NCBI RefSeq assembly: GCF_001570365.1 | Contig: NZ_BBYK01000074.1 | Coordinates: forward strand, 1-64,000 | Direction of reading: 5' to 3' | Origin: Microtetraspora fusca | GTDB lineage: Bacteria > Actinomycetota > Actinomycetes > Streptosporangiales > Streptosporangiaceae | Length of the DNA: 64,000 nt | Part shown: in pieces, positions 25,431 through 33,123 of the stretch | How the letters are laid out: each line of letters begins with the position of its first letter | Position numbering within the stretch: the first letter of the stretch is position 1 | The notes under the pieces: generated by a model | Told to the model about the DNA's origin: nothing | Database searches by the model: none | Seen by the model: only the letters and a program-made list of their open reading frames with translations | Translations under genes and position numbers: made by a program

Positions 25431-25933
25431 GGATCCCGAGTGTGCTGACCGGAGGCGATTCCCGGCAAGCGAGTTTTGCGTTCGCTACCTGTGGTTTGCG
25501 GCGGATCGCGGATTGGCTGCGTCGTTTCCCAGCCCCTCCGGGTGCCGGGGTGCTGCTTCATGGGGCGAAACGCCACCCTCAGGCGCGAGACGTTCCAGGG
25601 CGCCGGGTGCCGGCCCTCCGCCCACACCGCCCGGCTGTCCGTCTTCGCCGCGATCAGCCGCCACAACACCCGAAGGAGGCACTCGAGCCTGGGCTACCTC
25701 AGGCACTGCCTGGGCCACGTCCTCGGCCGGCCGCCCGCAAAGGTGCGGAACCCGCCCCCAAGCCTGTCGCCGCCGCGGCGGCCGACAATCGGCAGTGCGG
25801 TGAGTGCCAGTTTGTCAGTCTTGCGCGCAATACTCGCCGCTGGCGATCACGAGGATGAGGCATCGGGGATGGCGCGTCTACTCCGTCGCTTGAAGGACGA
25901 GTTCTACATGAAACCCAGCGTGGAGGGATCGGC
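25431..25933. other. Gap with an IS3 remnant
   Basis: About 500 bases between the acetyltransferase gene and the WGR gene. Apart from the IS3-like C-terminal piece, no frame is protein-like. The WGR gene's promoter should lie at its right end. Confidence 0.4.
25560..25722 (+). mobile_element. IS3-family transposase C-terminal remnant
   Basis: The plus strand reads NATLRRETFQGAGC, then ARLSVFAAISRHNTRRRHSS and LGYL. This matches the end of IS3 orfB integrases (pattern NxxLKRE...YNxxRRHSxLGY), where the catalytic Glu lies in the RE step. It lacks the D,D part of the catalytic triad and any terminal repeat, so it is a decayed fragment. Confidence 0.65.
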
Positions 25934-26200
25934 ATGAGCGCAGATCGGATGCTGACCTATGTCGGCGGCGGTGCGGCGAAGTTCTGGGAAGTGCGTCAGA
26001 ACGGTACGGAGCTGAACATTCGGTATGGGCGGCTGGGCGCAGCCGGTCAGACGCAGGTCAAGTCGTTCGACTCCGCTGCCGCCGCCGCGGCGGCGGCCGA
26101 CAAACTGGTGGCGGAGAAGCTGCGCAAGGGTTACACGGAAGACGAAGCGGTCGCCGCGCCGGTGACCTCCCCGGCGGGGGGGCGACAGCGTCGGGGATGA
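25934..26200 (+). pseudogene. WGR-domain segment, probable N-terminus of the DUF4132 protein
   Basis: 88 residues forming a WGR domain: YVGGGAAKFWEVRQNGTELN, then IRYGRLGAAGQTQVKSFDSA, then an alanine-rich helix and EKLRKGYTEDEA. It stops at 26200, right after a run of seven G in the linker. Removing one G would continue it into GDEDRLTMPTAW of the DUF4132 frame that opens at 26214. WGR-DUF4132 fusions are the normal form (MolR/YehI-like), so this is best read as one gene split by a single-base insertion. A free WGR protein is the alternative. The ATG has GGAGGGATCGGC upstream, a good ribosome site. Confidence 0.75.
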
Positions 26201-26213
26201 GGACCGGCTGACG

Positions 26214-29200
26214 ATGCCGACCGCTTGGCTGCGCGCTCTCCATCCGCGCCGGGGTGGCGTGGAGGTCGCCGTGAAAAGGCTGAACGCGGGCGCGCCCAAG
26301 GAACTCGCGGCAAAGGTGGACGAGCGTCGGCAGCTGATCCTTGACTCGCTGGCGAAGTGTCCCGACCCGGAGATCGCCGCCGCAGGCACGGCGTACCTGG
26401 CCGGGGAGCCCACTGCGACGCCGCTGGGCGCTGCGGTGGTCGCCGAAGTGGTGGCCGCGTCCCTGCCATGGAACGATCAGACGCTGCTGCCCCTGTTCGC
26501 CGAAGTTTGGCTGGTCGAACGCGGCCTGGTCTTCGCGGCAGTGGCCGCGACCGAACTGGCCTCGCTGGCTTTCGATGTCAGCGAGCACACGCGGCCGGTT
26601 CGGCGGCGGGCTGCCGGTGAATCCCCTCACTATTGGCACGGCTGGAATCGGATGGAGCCCGCCACACGGGTCCGTGCCGCCCTCGCGGCCGCATCGGATG
26701 CCGAGTATGCCGAGGTCGTCGCGGCGCTGGCGGTGATCCGTGAGGGCGGGCTCCACCATCGAGTGGCGGCTTCCTACCTGGCGCCGACCGAGGTCGACTG
26801 GGTTGCGGCCGACTGCGCCGAAGTGAGTCGTGTCAATCCGCGTCTCGCCCTCGGCCTGGTCGCCGCCATCAGCACGCCGGAGCATGCGGCGCTCATCGCG
26901 GGCCACGTGTGGGATTACGGCGTGATGAGATCCCTCGCTCTGCCTGCCACGGTCGTCGACGGCATGGGTGACGCGGCCGTGCCGGTGCTGGCCGGCTGGT
27001 TCGACGAGCTCTACGACGCGGAGAGCCAGCGGCGGCTGCTGGGTATGCTCGCCGAACTGCCGACCGACGCGGCGATGCAGGCACTCCTCGACCGGATCGA
27101 GCACCAGTACACCCAGCCGGCCCTCCTGCGCGCGGCGGCCCGCTTCCCACGCCGGGCGATGCGGATGCTGGCCACCTCCGGCGGCAAGGTAGCGGACCTG
27201 CTGCTGCGCGCCCACGTGCTCGCCCATCCCGACCTGGTGGCCGAGGTGCTCGCGAGCGTCGATGATGCCGCCGCCGAGCGGATCAACAAGGTCGCGACCG
27301 CTGCGCCCGTCGCCACCGCTCCGCTCGAGGCCTTGCCCGAGGTGTTGGTCAGCCCGCCGTGGACCCGTCCTCGTACGGCCCGCAAGCCGGTCGTGGTGAG
27401 TGACCTGGTGTGTGCCGATGAGGCGACCGTGGTGTGGAAGCCGGGCGAGCGGGACAATTGGCTTTCCGCCCCGCCAGGACAGTGTTCATGGGATCTGCCC
27501 TGGCGCCAGAGCTGGAAAGAGGTCGCCGGCCAGATCGCCGATGGCCGGCAGGGCTCCTGGTACAACGAGATCGCCCTGTTCGTCTCCGGGCCCGCGGAGC
27601 TGGCCGGACCGCTGATCGAGAAGTGGCGACCGGCTGACCAGTGGGACGCCTCCGAATGGATGCCGAAGGTGGTCGCCAGGTTCGAGCTGGCAGCGCTGCC
27701 CCTGGTGCTGGACAGCGCCCGGCGCAACCCCGGCGCGATCGCTCCGGCGCTGCTTCCGTTCGCCGGCCCGCAGATCGCTGTGCTGATGGCCGACTGGCTG
27801 TCCCGGCTGAAGTCGGTGCGCGCCACCGCACGCGCGTGGCTGGCACGCCACCCCGAGGCGGCCGCGAGGGCGCTGATCCCAGCCGCCCTGGGCAAGGCCG
27901 GGCCGGCCCGGCGACAGGCCGAGCAGGCGCTGGCGGTGCTGGCCGCGGGCGGTGGCCGTGACGCTGTGGCGGAGGCCGGCGCGGATTACGGCCCCGCCGC
28001 CGAAGCCGCAGTCGCCGACCTTCTCTCGGCTGACCCGCTGGACGCGCTGCCCGGCAAGATGCCCGTGCTGCCCGAGTGGGCGGAGGTCGCGATCTTGACA
28101 CCGATCCACCTGCGCGGCGACGCAGGCGCGCTGCCGGCCGAGGCGGTCCGCCATGTCATGACGATGCTGGCGATCTCCCGGCCCGGTGATCCGTACGCTG
28201 GTCTCACCCTGGTCAAGGAGACCTGCGACAGCCGCAGCCTCGCGGACTTCAGCTGGGCACTGTTCCAGCGCTGGCAGGCGGCCGGCTACCCGTCCAAGGA
28301 AAGCTGGGTGATGGACGCGCTCGGACTGCTCGGCGGCGACGAGACCGTCCGACGGCTGACGCCGTTGATCAGGACCTGGCCCGGTGAGGGCGGACACGCG
28401 CGTGCGGTCGCGGGTCTGGACCTGCTGGCCGCCATCGGCTCCGAGGTCGCGTTGATGCACCTGCACGGCATCGCCGAGAAGGTCAAGTTCACCGGGCTCA
28501 AGAACCGGGCCAGGCAGAAGATGGACGAGGTCGCCGTGGAGCTCGGCCTGACGCCGCAGGAACTGGCCGACCGGCTGGTGCCGGACTTCGGACTGTCCGC
28601 CGACGGCAGCCTCACCCTCGATTACGGCCGCAGGCAGTTCGTCGTCGGCTTCGACGAGCAGCTCAAGCCGTACGTTGCCGACACCGCGGGGAAGCGGCTC
28701 AAGAACCTTCCCAAGCCGGGGGCGAACGACGATCCGGAGCTCGCGCCCTCCGCCTACCAGCGGTTCGCTGGGCTGAAAAAGGACGTGCGCGCCGTGGCCG
28801 CGGACAACATCCGCCGACTGGAGCAGGCCATGGTGAACCGGCGCCGCTGGAGCGGTGAGGAGTTCAAGCGGCTGCTCGTCGGCCATCCGCTGCTCTGGCA
28901 CATCGTGCGGCGGCTGGTATGGGGGCTCTACGACCCCTCGGGCCGGCTCACGGGCACCCTGCGAGTGGCCGAGGACCGCAGTTTCGCCGACGTCGAGGAC
29001 GACACCCTGACGTTGCCCGACGGGGCCGTCGTAGGGGTGGCGCACCCGCTGGAACTGGGGGAGAAGCTGGCCGCCTGGGCCGAGGTGTTCGCCGACTACG
29101 AGATCCTGCAGCCGTTCCCGCAACTGGGCCGGGAGACATACGACCTGGACGAGACGCTGCTGGCCGAGATCAGCGCCGCCAGAATTCCCACGGGCAAGGT

Positions 29201-29438
29201 GATCGGCCTGGAACGGCGTGGCTGGCGGCGAGGAGAGCCGCAGGACGCCGGTATCCAGTGCTGGATCGAGCGGGACGTGCCCGACGGCAGGACCATCACG
29301 ATCGCTCTCAATCCGGGCATCGCGATCGGCTACCTCGACTTCGCCGACGAGCAGACCCTGGAGGGGGTCGTGCTCGACGGCCTCGATCCGATCACCGTCT
29401 CCGAGATCCTTCGAGACCTGCGGGAGATCACCCGATGA
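26214..29438 (+). CDS. DUF4132 protein (MolR/YehI-like), N-terminal WGR part out of frame
   Basis: A 1074-residue cytoplasmic protein. Most of it (residues 20-850) is helical repeat-like sequence rich in Ala/Leu. The C-terminal third holds the DUF4132 core: ELAPSAYQRFAGLKKDVRAV, QAMVNRRRWSGEEFKRLLVG, HPLLWHIVRRLVWGLY, then GVAHPLELGEK and EVFADYEILQPFPQLGR. The family function is not established. The ATG at 26214 has no ribosome site, consistent with loss of the true start in the WGR segment by a frameshift in the G7 run at about 26174-26182. Its stop overlaps the next ORF by four bases. In other actinobacteria I recall this gene preceding MoxR-type ATPase and VWA genes, which here are mostly gone. 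Confidence 0.85.
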   Translation: MPTAWLRALHPRRGGVEVAVKRLNAGAPKELAAKVDERRQLILDSLAKCPDPEIAAAGTAYLAGEPTATPLGAAVVAEVVAASLPWNDQTLLPLFAEVWLVERGLVFAAVAATELASLAFDVSEHTRPVRRRAAGESPHYWHGWNRMEPATRVRAALAAASDAEYAEVVAALAVIREGGLHHRVAASYLAPTEVDWVAADCAEVSRVNPRLALGLVAAISTPEHAALIAGHVWDYGVMRSLALPATVVDGMGDAAVPVLAGWFDELYDAESQRRLLGMLAELPTDAAMQALLDRIEHQYTQPALLRAAARFPRRAMRMLATSGGKVADLLLRAHVLAHPDLVAEVLASVDDAAAERINKVATAAPVATAPLEALPEVLVSPPWTRPRTARKPVVVSDLVCADEATVVWKPGERDNWLSAPPGQCSWDLPWRQSWKEVAGQIADGRQGSWYNEIALFVSGPAELAGPLIEKWRPADQWDASEWMPKVVARFELAALPLVLDSARRNPGAIAPALLPFAGPQIAVLMADWLSRLKSVRATARAWLARHPEAAARALIPAALGKAGPARRQAEQALAVLAAGGGRDAVAEAGADYGPAAEAAVADLLSADPLDALPGKMPVLPEWAEVAILTPIHLRGDAGALPAEAVRHVMTMLAISRPGDPYAGLTLVKETCDSRSLADFSWALFQRWQAAGYPSKESWVMDALGLLGGDETVRRLTPLIRTWPGEGGHARAVAGLDLLAAIGSEVALMHLHGIAEKVKFTGLKNRARQKMDEVAVELGLTPQELADRLVPDFGLSADGSLTLDYGRRQFVVGFDEQLKPYVADTAGKRLKNLPKPGANDDPELAPSAYQRFAGLKKDVRAVAADNIRRLEQAMVNRRRWSGEEFKRLLVGHPLLWHIVRRLVWGLYDPSGRLTGTLRVAEDRSFADVEDDTLTLPDGAVVGVAHPLELGEKLAAWAEVFADYEILQPFPQLGRETYDLDETLLAEISAARIPTGKVIGLERRGWRRGEPQDAGIQCWIERDVPDGRTITIALNPGIAIGYLDFADEQTLEGVVLDGLDPITVSEILRDLREITR

Positions 29439-29767
29439 ACGAACACGTCCAGCGCCCCCCGGCCGAGATCCGCTACGCCGACGAGCTGGCCCGGCTGCGG
29501 GAGAACGACACCGACGACCGGCCGCCCGGCTGGGCGTTGAGCCTGCGAGCAGCGCGGCGCTTCGTCCTCGGGGACGAGAAGCTGGACATCAGCCGCCAAG
29601 CCGCCCAACCGCGTTACATGTGGGAGCACCGGCGGCTGTGGTGGCCCTCGCGCCGCCGCCAGCGTCTGATGGAGGAGCAGGGCTGGGAACGCATCGTCCC
29701 GTCCGATTTCGACTCGCCCTGGGCCTACTACGAACGCCGCCTGAACGAACCCGCCGAGCGGGCCTGA
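29435..29767 (+). pseudogene. Truncated MoxR-type ATPase N-terminus joined to an unrelated tail
   Basis: A 110-residue ORF that starts in the DUF4132 stop (ATGA overlap). Its first about 55 residues (PPAEIRYADELARLRENDTD, RPPGWALSLRAARRFVLGDE) resemble the N-terminus of AAA/MoxR ATPases that follow DUF4132 genes; this is from memory. The Walker A and everything after are missing. The rest (MWEHRRLWWPSRRRQRLMEE, QGWERIVPSDFDSPWAYYER) does not belong to that family and reads like the C-terminus of another protein. A deletion that fused two genes of the original operon explains it; a genuine small protein is less likely. Confidence 0.5.
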
Positions 29768-29911
29768 CCTTTCTCCGAACTTTCTATGAAGATTGGCTTG
29801 CTGAAGTGACCACAACTGGCTTCATGAAACCCGTGTCCACGCCCCCGAATCCGCATTTGGGCGGCTTCCCTGGGATGGCGACGCCAAAGGGCAGATCATT
29901 AGGCTGCTGCC

Positions 29912-30487
29912 ATGGATGAGAAGCCGGATTTACGGGCCGGTGACCGTGATCGGGACCGCATTGCCGAGATGCTGCGTATCGCCCTGAGCGAGGGACGCAT
30001 CAGCGTCGAGGAGATGACCGAGCGACTCGATCGCGTGTACAGAGCACGAACCTTCCCTGAACTGGACGCCGTCGTTGACGACTTGCCTCGGACGCACCTG
30101 GTAACGCCGTCAGGAGGTCCGGATCTGCTACGGCTGAATTCCCGTGGCTTTCGCGCGATCAGGAAAACCGGGCGGTGGACGGTTCCCCCACGACTCAACC
30201 TCGACTGCACCTGGCGTACCGCCGTAATCGACTTCCGGCAGGCGTACTGTCCGCATCCGGAAATCGCCATGCACGTGTCGTGCCATTCGCCTTTCGGGGA
30301 CATCATCATCCGGGTCCCCGTCGGCTGGCAGGTGCTGTCGGACGAAATGACGTCCGGCGGATGGATACGGCTGCTTCGCGTGCACAACAGGCCACCCGAA
30401 CCTCTGTCACCGGACGGGGTCGTGCTGCGCCTGTCCGGCCACATCAGCGGAGACATCTGGGTGCGCTACCACCACGACCCTTCCTGA
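29912..30487 (+). CDS. DUF1707 SHOCT-like domain protein
   Basis: A 191-residue protein. The N-terminal DUF1707 helix pair is RAGDRDRDRIAEMLRIALSE, then GRISVEEMTERLDRVYRART, common in actinomycetes and often near membrane or sigma-factor genes. The rest is beta-rich (MHVSCHSPFGDIIIRVPVGW), possibly a small binding domain; there is no membrane segment. TAGGCT (29900-29905) lies six bases before the ATG with no ribosome site, so the mRNA is probably leaderless. The function is unknown. Confidence 0.85.
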   Translation: MDEKPDLRAGDRDRDRIAEMLRIALSEGRISVEEMTERLDRVYRARTFPELDAVVDDLPRTHLVTPSGGPDLLRLNSRGFRAIRKTGRWTVPPRLNLDCTWRTAVIDFRQAYCPHPEIAMHVSCHSPFGDIIIRVPVGWQVLSDEMTSGGWIRLLRVHNRPPEPLSPDGVVLRLSGHISGDIWVRYHHDPS

Positions 30488-30919
30488 ACCAACCGCCCGA
30501 GGACTACCAGAACTTCTCCGGCAACGGCCGCTGAGATCGGTACCGGGTCCCCAGATGGTCACTGACCTGCGTTTTCCCTTCATCGCTTCTTGATGATTCT
30601 GGGCGTCTCGCGTCTTCGTATGCCGTCAATGTGCTTGCGGGAGCAATTACCTACTGGGCGCCGATGCGGTGACCATTCAGGTCGGGTGTAGTTCTTCTGC
30701 AATGACTGGAACGATCAGGGATGAGGGTGGTCCGTTCCGTTCAGTCCCCAGCGGGTTCGGTGATCTCCGGCCGGTCATCGACCTGATCGCGGGCCGTTCC
30801 CTCGATCACGCCGCTGGCGACTGGCCGGCCCTGCTCCAATGCGGGCCCTTTGGAGCGATCCATATGCGAGCCTCCCCGAAGGGTGTCAACATCGCCGGGC
30901 GACCTGGAAGGTGAATGAC
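30488..30919. other. Gene-less stretch with an ISKra4-like remnant
   Basis: Roughly 430 bases of lower GC content than their surroundings. Apart from the transposase remnant at 30755-30850, no frame looks coding and no RNA gene is recognisable. Confidence 0.4.
30755..30850 (-). mobile_element. ISKra4-type transposase C-terminal remnant
   Basis: The minus strand reads GRPVASGVIEGTARDQVDDR, then PEIT, close to the GLPIATGVIEGACRHLVKDR-type signature near the C-terminus of ISKra4-like transposases. A HWSRAG piece that should directly precede it lies one frame away, so the remnant is frameshifted. No terminal repeats are visible. Confidence 0.5.
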
Positions 30920-31648
30920 TTGAGTGAGCCCGTGGTTCGGCCGAACGAGACGCCGGTGCCGTTGATGCCGTGCGCATCGGTGGAGGAGACCTTGGCCTTC
31001 TATGAGGCGCTGGGATTTGAGGCGACCTACAAACAAAGCAAGCCCTATGTCTATCTGGCGCTGCGGTGGAGCGGATTCCAGCTGCACTTCGGCCCGACGC
31101 CCAAAGGCCTGGACCCGGCCCGCGAGGAGTCCGGAGGCTGTCTGGTCATGGTCGACGCCGTGGCGCCGTACCATGCGGCGTTCGTCGCGGCGATGCGCCG
31201 GGTCTACGGGAAAGTGCTGAGTTCCGGCCTTCCGCGGATCACCCGTTACCGGCCCGGCGCGTCCCGGTTCACGCTGGTCGATCCGTCCGGGAACTCGATC
31301 ATATTCATCCAGCGCGACGAGCCGGCCGAGCTGGAGTACGGCGGCTCGAAGAAGCTGACGGGCCTCGCCAAGGCGCTCGACAACGCCCGGATACTGCGCG
31401 AGTTCAAGAGCGATGACCTGCAGGCCTTCCGTGCGCTCAAGTCCGCGGTGCGCCGGCACGGCGCGGACGCCTCGCCGGTCGAGCGGGCCATCGCCCTGTG
31501 TCACCTTGTCGACTTGGCCGCGGTCCTCGGTGAGCCCACCGATCCCTGGCTCACCGATCTGCGTGGTCTGGAGCTGACCACTGACGACAGGCAGCGCATC
31601 GAGTCGGAACTCGGGCATCTCGCCGGGCTTCAGGAGTGGCTCCCCTGA
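30920..31648 (+). CDS. VOC (glyoxalase/bleomycin-resistance) family protein with C-terminal extension
   Basis: A 242-residue protein. The first about 130 residues form a VOC fold: LMPCASVEETLAFYEALGFE, VYLALRWSGFQLHFG, then SRFTLVDPSGNSIIFIQRDE, containing a Glu/His-type ligand pattern. The remaining about 110 residues are helical (AIALCHLVDLAAVLGEPTDP) and not recognised. I chose TTG 30920 because GGAAGG lies eight bases upstream; GTG 30911 in the same frame is the alternative. Members bind or modify small molecules, including antibiotics; no specific substrate is evident. Confidence 0.75.
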   Translation: MSEPVVRPNETPVPLMPCASVEETLAFYEALGFEATYKQSKPYVYLALRWSGFQLHFGPTPKGLDPAREESGGCLVMVDAVAPYHAAFVAAMRRVYGKVLSSGLPRITRYRPGASRFTLVDPSGNSIIFIQRDEPAELEYGGSKKLTGLAKALDNARILREFKSDDLQAFRALKSAVRRHGADASPVERAIALCHLVDLAAVLGEPTDPWLTDLRGLELTTDDRQRIESELGHLAGLQEWLP

Positions 31649-31684
31649 ATTTGCAGCGGCTCCTTCTGAGGGAGCGAAGGTGGA

Positions 31685-31968
31685 TCAGGCCGTGAGGCGG
31701 CATTCGTCCTGGCAGTGGGCGTGGTGAACGCGGCGGTGTTCGCGGTCGAGACGGTAGCGCCTCGTCGGGATCGGCGATCGACGAGCCGCACAGCCACTTG
31801 CCGGTCGCGTGCGCGGGCATGGTGGTGTCCATCGGCAGGTGGGCGAGCGCGGCCAGTCCTGGCACCGCCGACGCGGCCGGCGTCAGGACGGCGAACTGCC
31901 GGCCGTGCGCGTCCAGCCGGCATCAGATCCAGGACGGCGTCCGGGTTGTCGAGGAGTTCCTGGATCAA
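31685..31968 (-). pseudogene. Unidentified minus-strand gene remnant with two frameshifts
   Basis: Protein-like pieces on the minus strand join only across frame changes: IQELLDNPDAVLDLMPAG, then DAHGRQFAVLTPAASAVPGL with AALAHLPMDTTMPAHATGKW and LCGSSIADPDEA, then YRLDREHRRVHHAHCQDECR with LTA and a stop at 31685. I do not recognise the family. It looks like the C-terminal part of a decayed gene between the VOC and nucleotidyltransferase genes. Confidence 0.4.
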
Positions 31969-31991
31969 GGCGCTTCACCCGCCTTGTGCCC

Positions 31992-32618
31992 ATGGGGGAT
32001 GATGAGCCGGTGCCGCGCATCGAGACACCGTGGGGACCGTGGGAGGCGGCGCCGCTGCATGCGGTCGTCGCGCTTTTTCAGAACCTCGCCGCCCCGTGGT
32101 GGGTGAGCGGTGGGTACGCGATCGAACTGGCGGTCGGCCGCTCTTTCCGTGAGCACGAAGACGTGGACATCACTGTCCTGCGCCGTGACCAGCTCGCCGT
32201 ACGCGCGGTGCTGGCTGATTGGGATGTGCACGCGGCCGATCCGCCGGGAAGGCTGCGGCCGTGGCCGATCGACGAGCCGCTGCCGGCCCATGTCCACGAC
32301 ATCTGGGTGCGTGAGCACCCAGGCGGACCGTGGCGATTCCAGCTGATGCTTGAGGAGACCGACGGCGACGAATGGGTCTATCGGCGTGACGCGCGCATCC
32401 GCCGCCCGCTCGCCTCGGTCGGCATAGCGGCAGAGGGCTTCCTTCGCCTCACCCCGGAGATCCAACTGCTGTTCAAGGCCAAGGGCACACGGCCCAAGGA
32501 CGAACTGGACTTCGAGCAGGTGCTACCCTATCTGACCCCGGAGCAGGCGGCCTGGCTGCGTGAGGCGTTGGCGACCGAGCACGGCAGGCACCCCTGGCAG
32601 GCACGACTCGGCACCTGA
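31992..32618 (+). CDS. Nucleotidyltransferase-fold protein (AadB-like)
   Basis: A 208-residue protein with the minimal nucleotidyltransferase signature WWVSGGYAIELAVGRSFREH then EDVDITVLRRDQ (residues 34-66). Here Gly-Gly and the two Asp of DVD bind the nucleotide and metal, as in aminoglycoside adenylyltransferase-like proteins. The C-terminal part contains LLFKAKGTRPKDELDFEQVL, also typical of that group. The substrate could be an aminoglycoside-like compound or something else. The ATG at 31992 is preferred; GTG 32010 is possible, and neither has a strong ribosome site. Confidence 0.75.
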   Translation: MGDDEPVPRIETPWGPWEAAPLHAVVALFQNLAAPWWVSGGYAIELAVGRSFREHEDVDITVLRRDQLAVRAVLADWDVHAADPPGRLRPWPIDEPLPAHVHDIWVREHPGGPWRFQLMLEETDGDEWVYRRDARIRRPLASVGIAAEGFLRLTPEIQLLFKAKGTRPKDELDFEQVLPYLTPEQAAWLREALATEHGRHPWQARLGT

Positions 32619-32624
32619 TCGACC

Positions 32625-32867
32625 ATGGCAGATCCCGCCCAGGACGGCGGGCCGTCTTCCCTGACGTGGCGGGAGCCGCTTGACGACTGGCTGGTGTCCG
32701 TAGCCCGCCGCGTCCACGGAGCCGTCCCGTTCCGGCGTGCGCTGGTCGGCTTCGAGACCTACGGAGAGGGGAGCGAGCAGACGTCGGATGTCGTTCCCGA
32801 CCGGAGATTCTGCGGGTATGTGCTGCCGCGCGGGGGAGCGCTCACCTACTGGGCCCCGACCGATTGA
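32625..32867 (+). CDS. Small hypothetical protein
   Basis: An 80-residue ORF six bases after the nucleotidyltransferase stop. The sequence (LTWREPLDDWLVSVARRVHG, then FCGYVLPRGGALTYWAPTD) has mixed composition and codon use like its neighbours, without a membrane segment. No family is recognised. Its end-to-start closeness suggests cotranscription with the nucleotidyltransferase. It may be a truncated piece of a longer protein. Confidence 0.45.
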   Translation: MADPAQDGGPSSLTWREPLDDWLVSVARRVHGAVPFRRALVGFETYGEGSEQTSDVVPDRRFCGYVLPRGGALTYWAPTD

Positions 32868-33123
32868 CGCGATCACAGTATGTCCTCCTCACCGTCGAGG
32901 CCGGCGAGCGGGGCACGGGCGACGGCATGTCGCCCGCCGCGGCGTGCGTGATGACGGTGACCTGGCGGCCTTCGGGCATTCGCCGACCGATGCCGTTGCG
33001 CCTGTGCAGGTGGCCGAGCGCGCCCTGCCGGCGACGCACGGGCCTGGCTGCCGCGCTCGAGGCCGAGAGGGATCGTCGCGTGGTGTGGCTGGACGCGCGG
33101 CCGCGCCGGCTGCGGGTGGCGGT

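Noticed and set aside
27486-29123. Minus-strand open frame opposite DUF4132
   Set aside because: No family resemblance; the plus strand has the conserved DUF4132 motifs and proper codon bias.
32868-33123. Open frame starting at TTG 32864 downstream of the 80-residue protein
   Set aside because: The translation is Arg/Pro-rich without family resemblance and runs antisense into the kinase gene end; no ribosome site.
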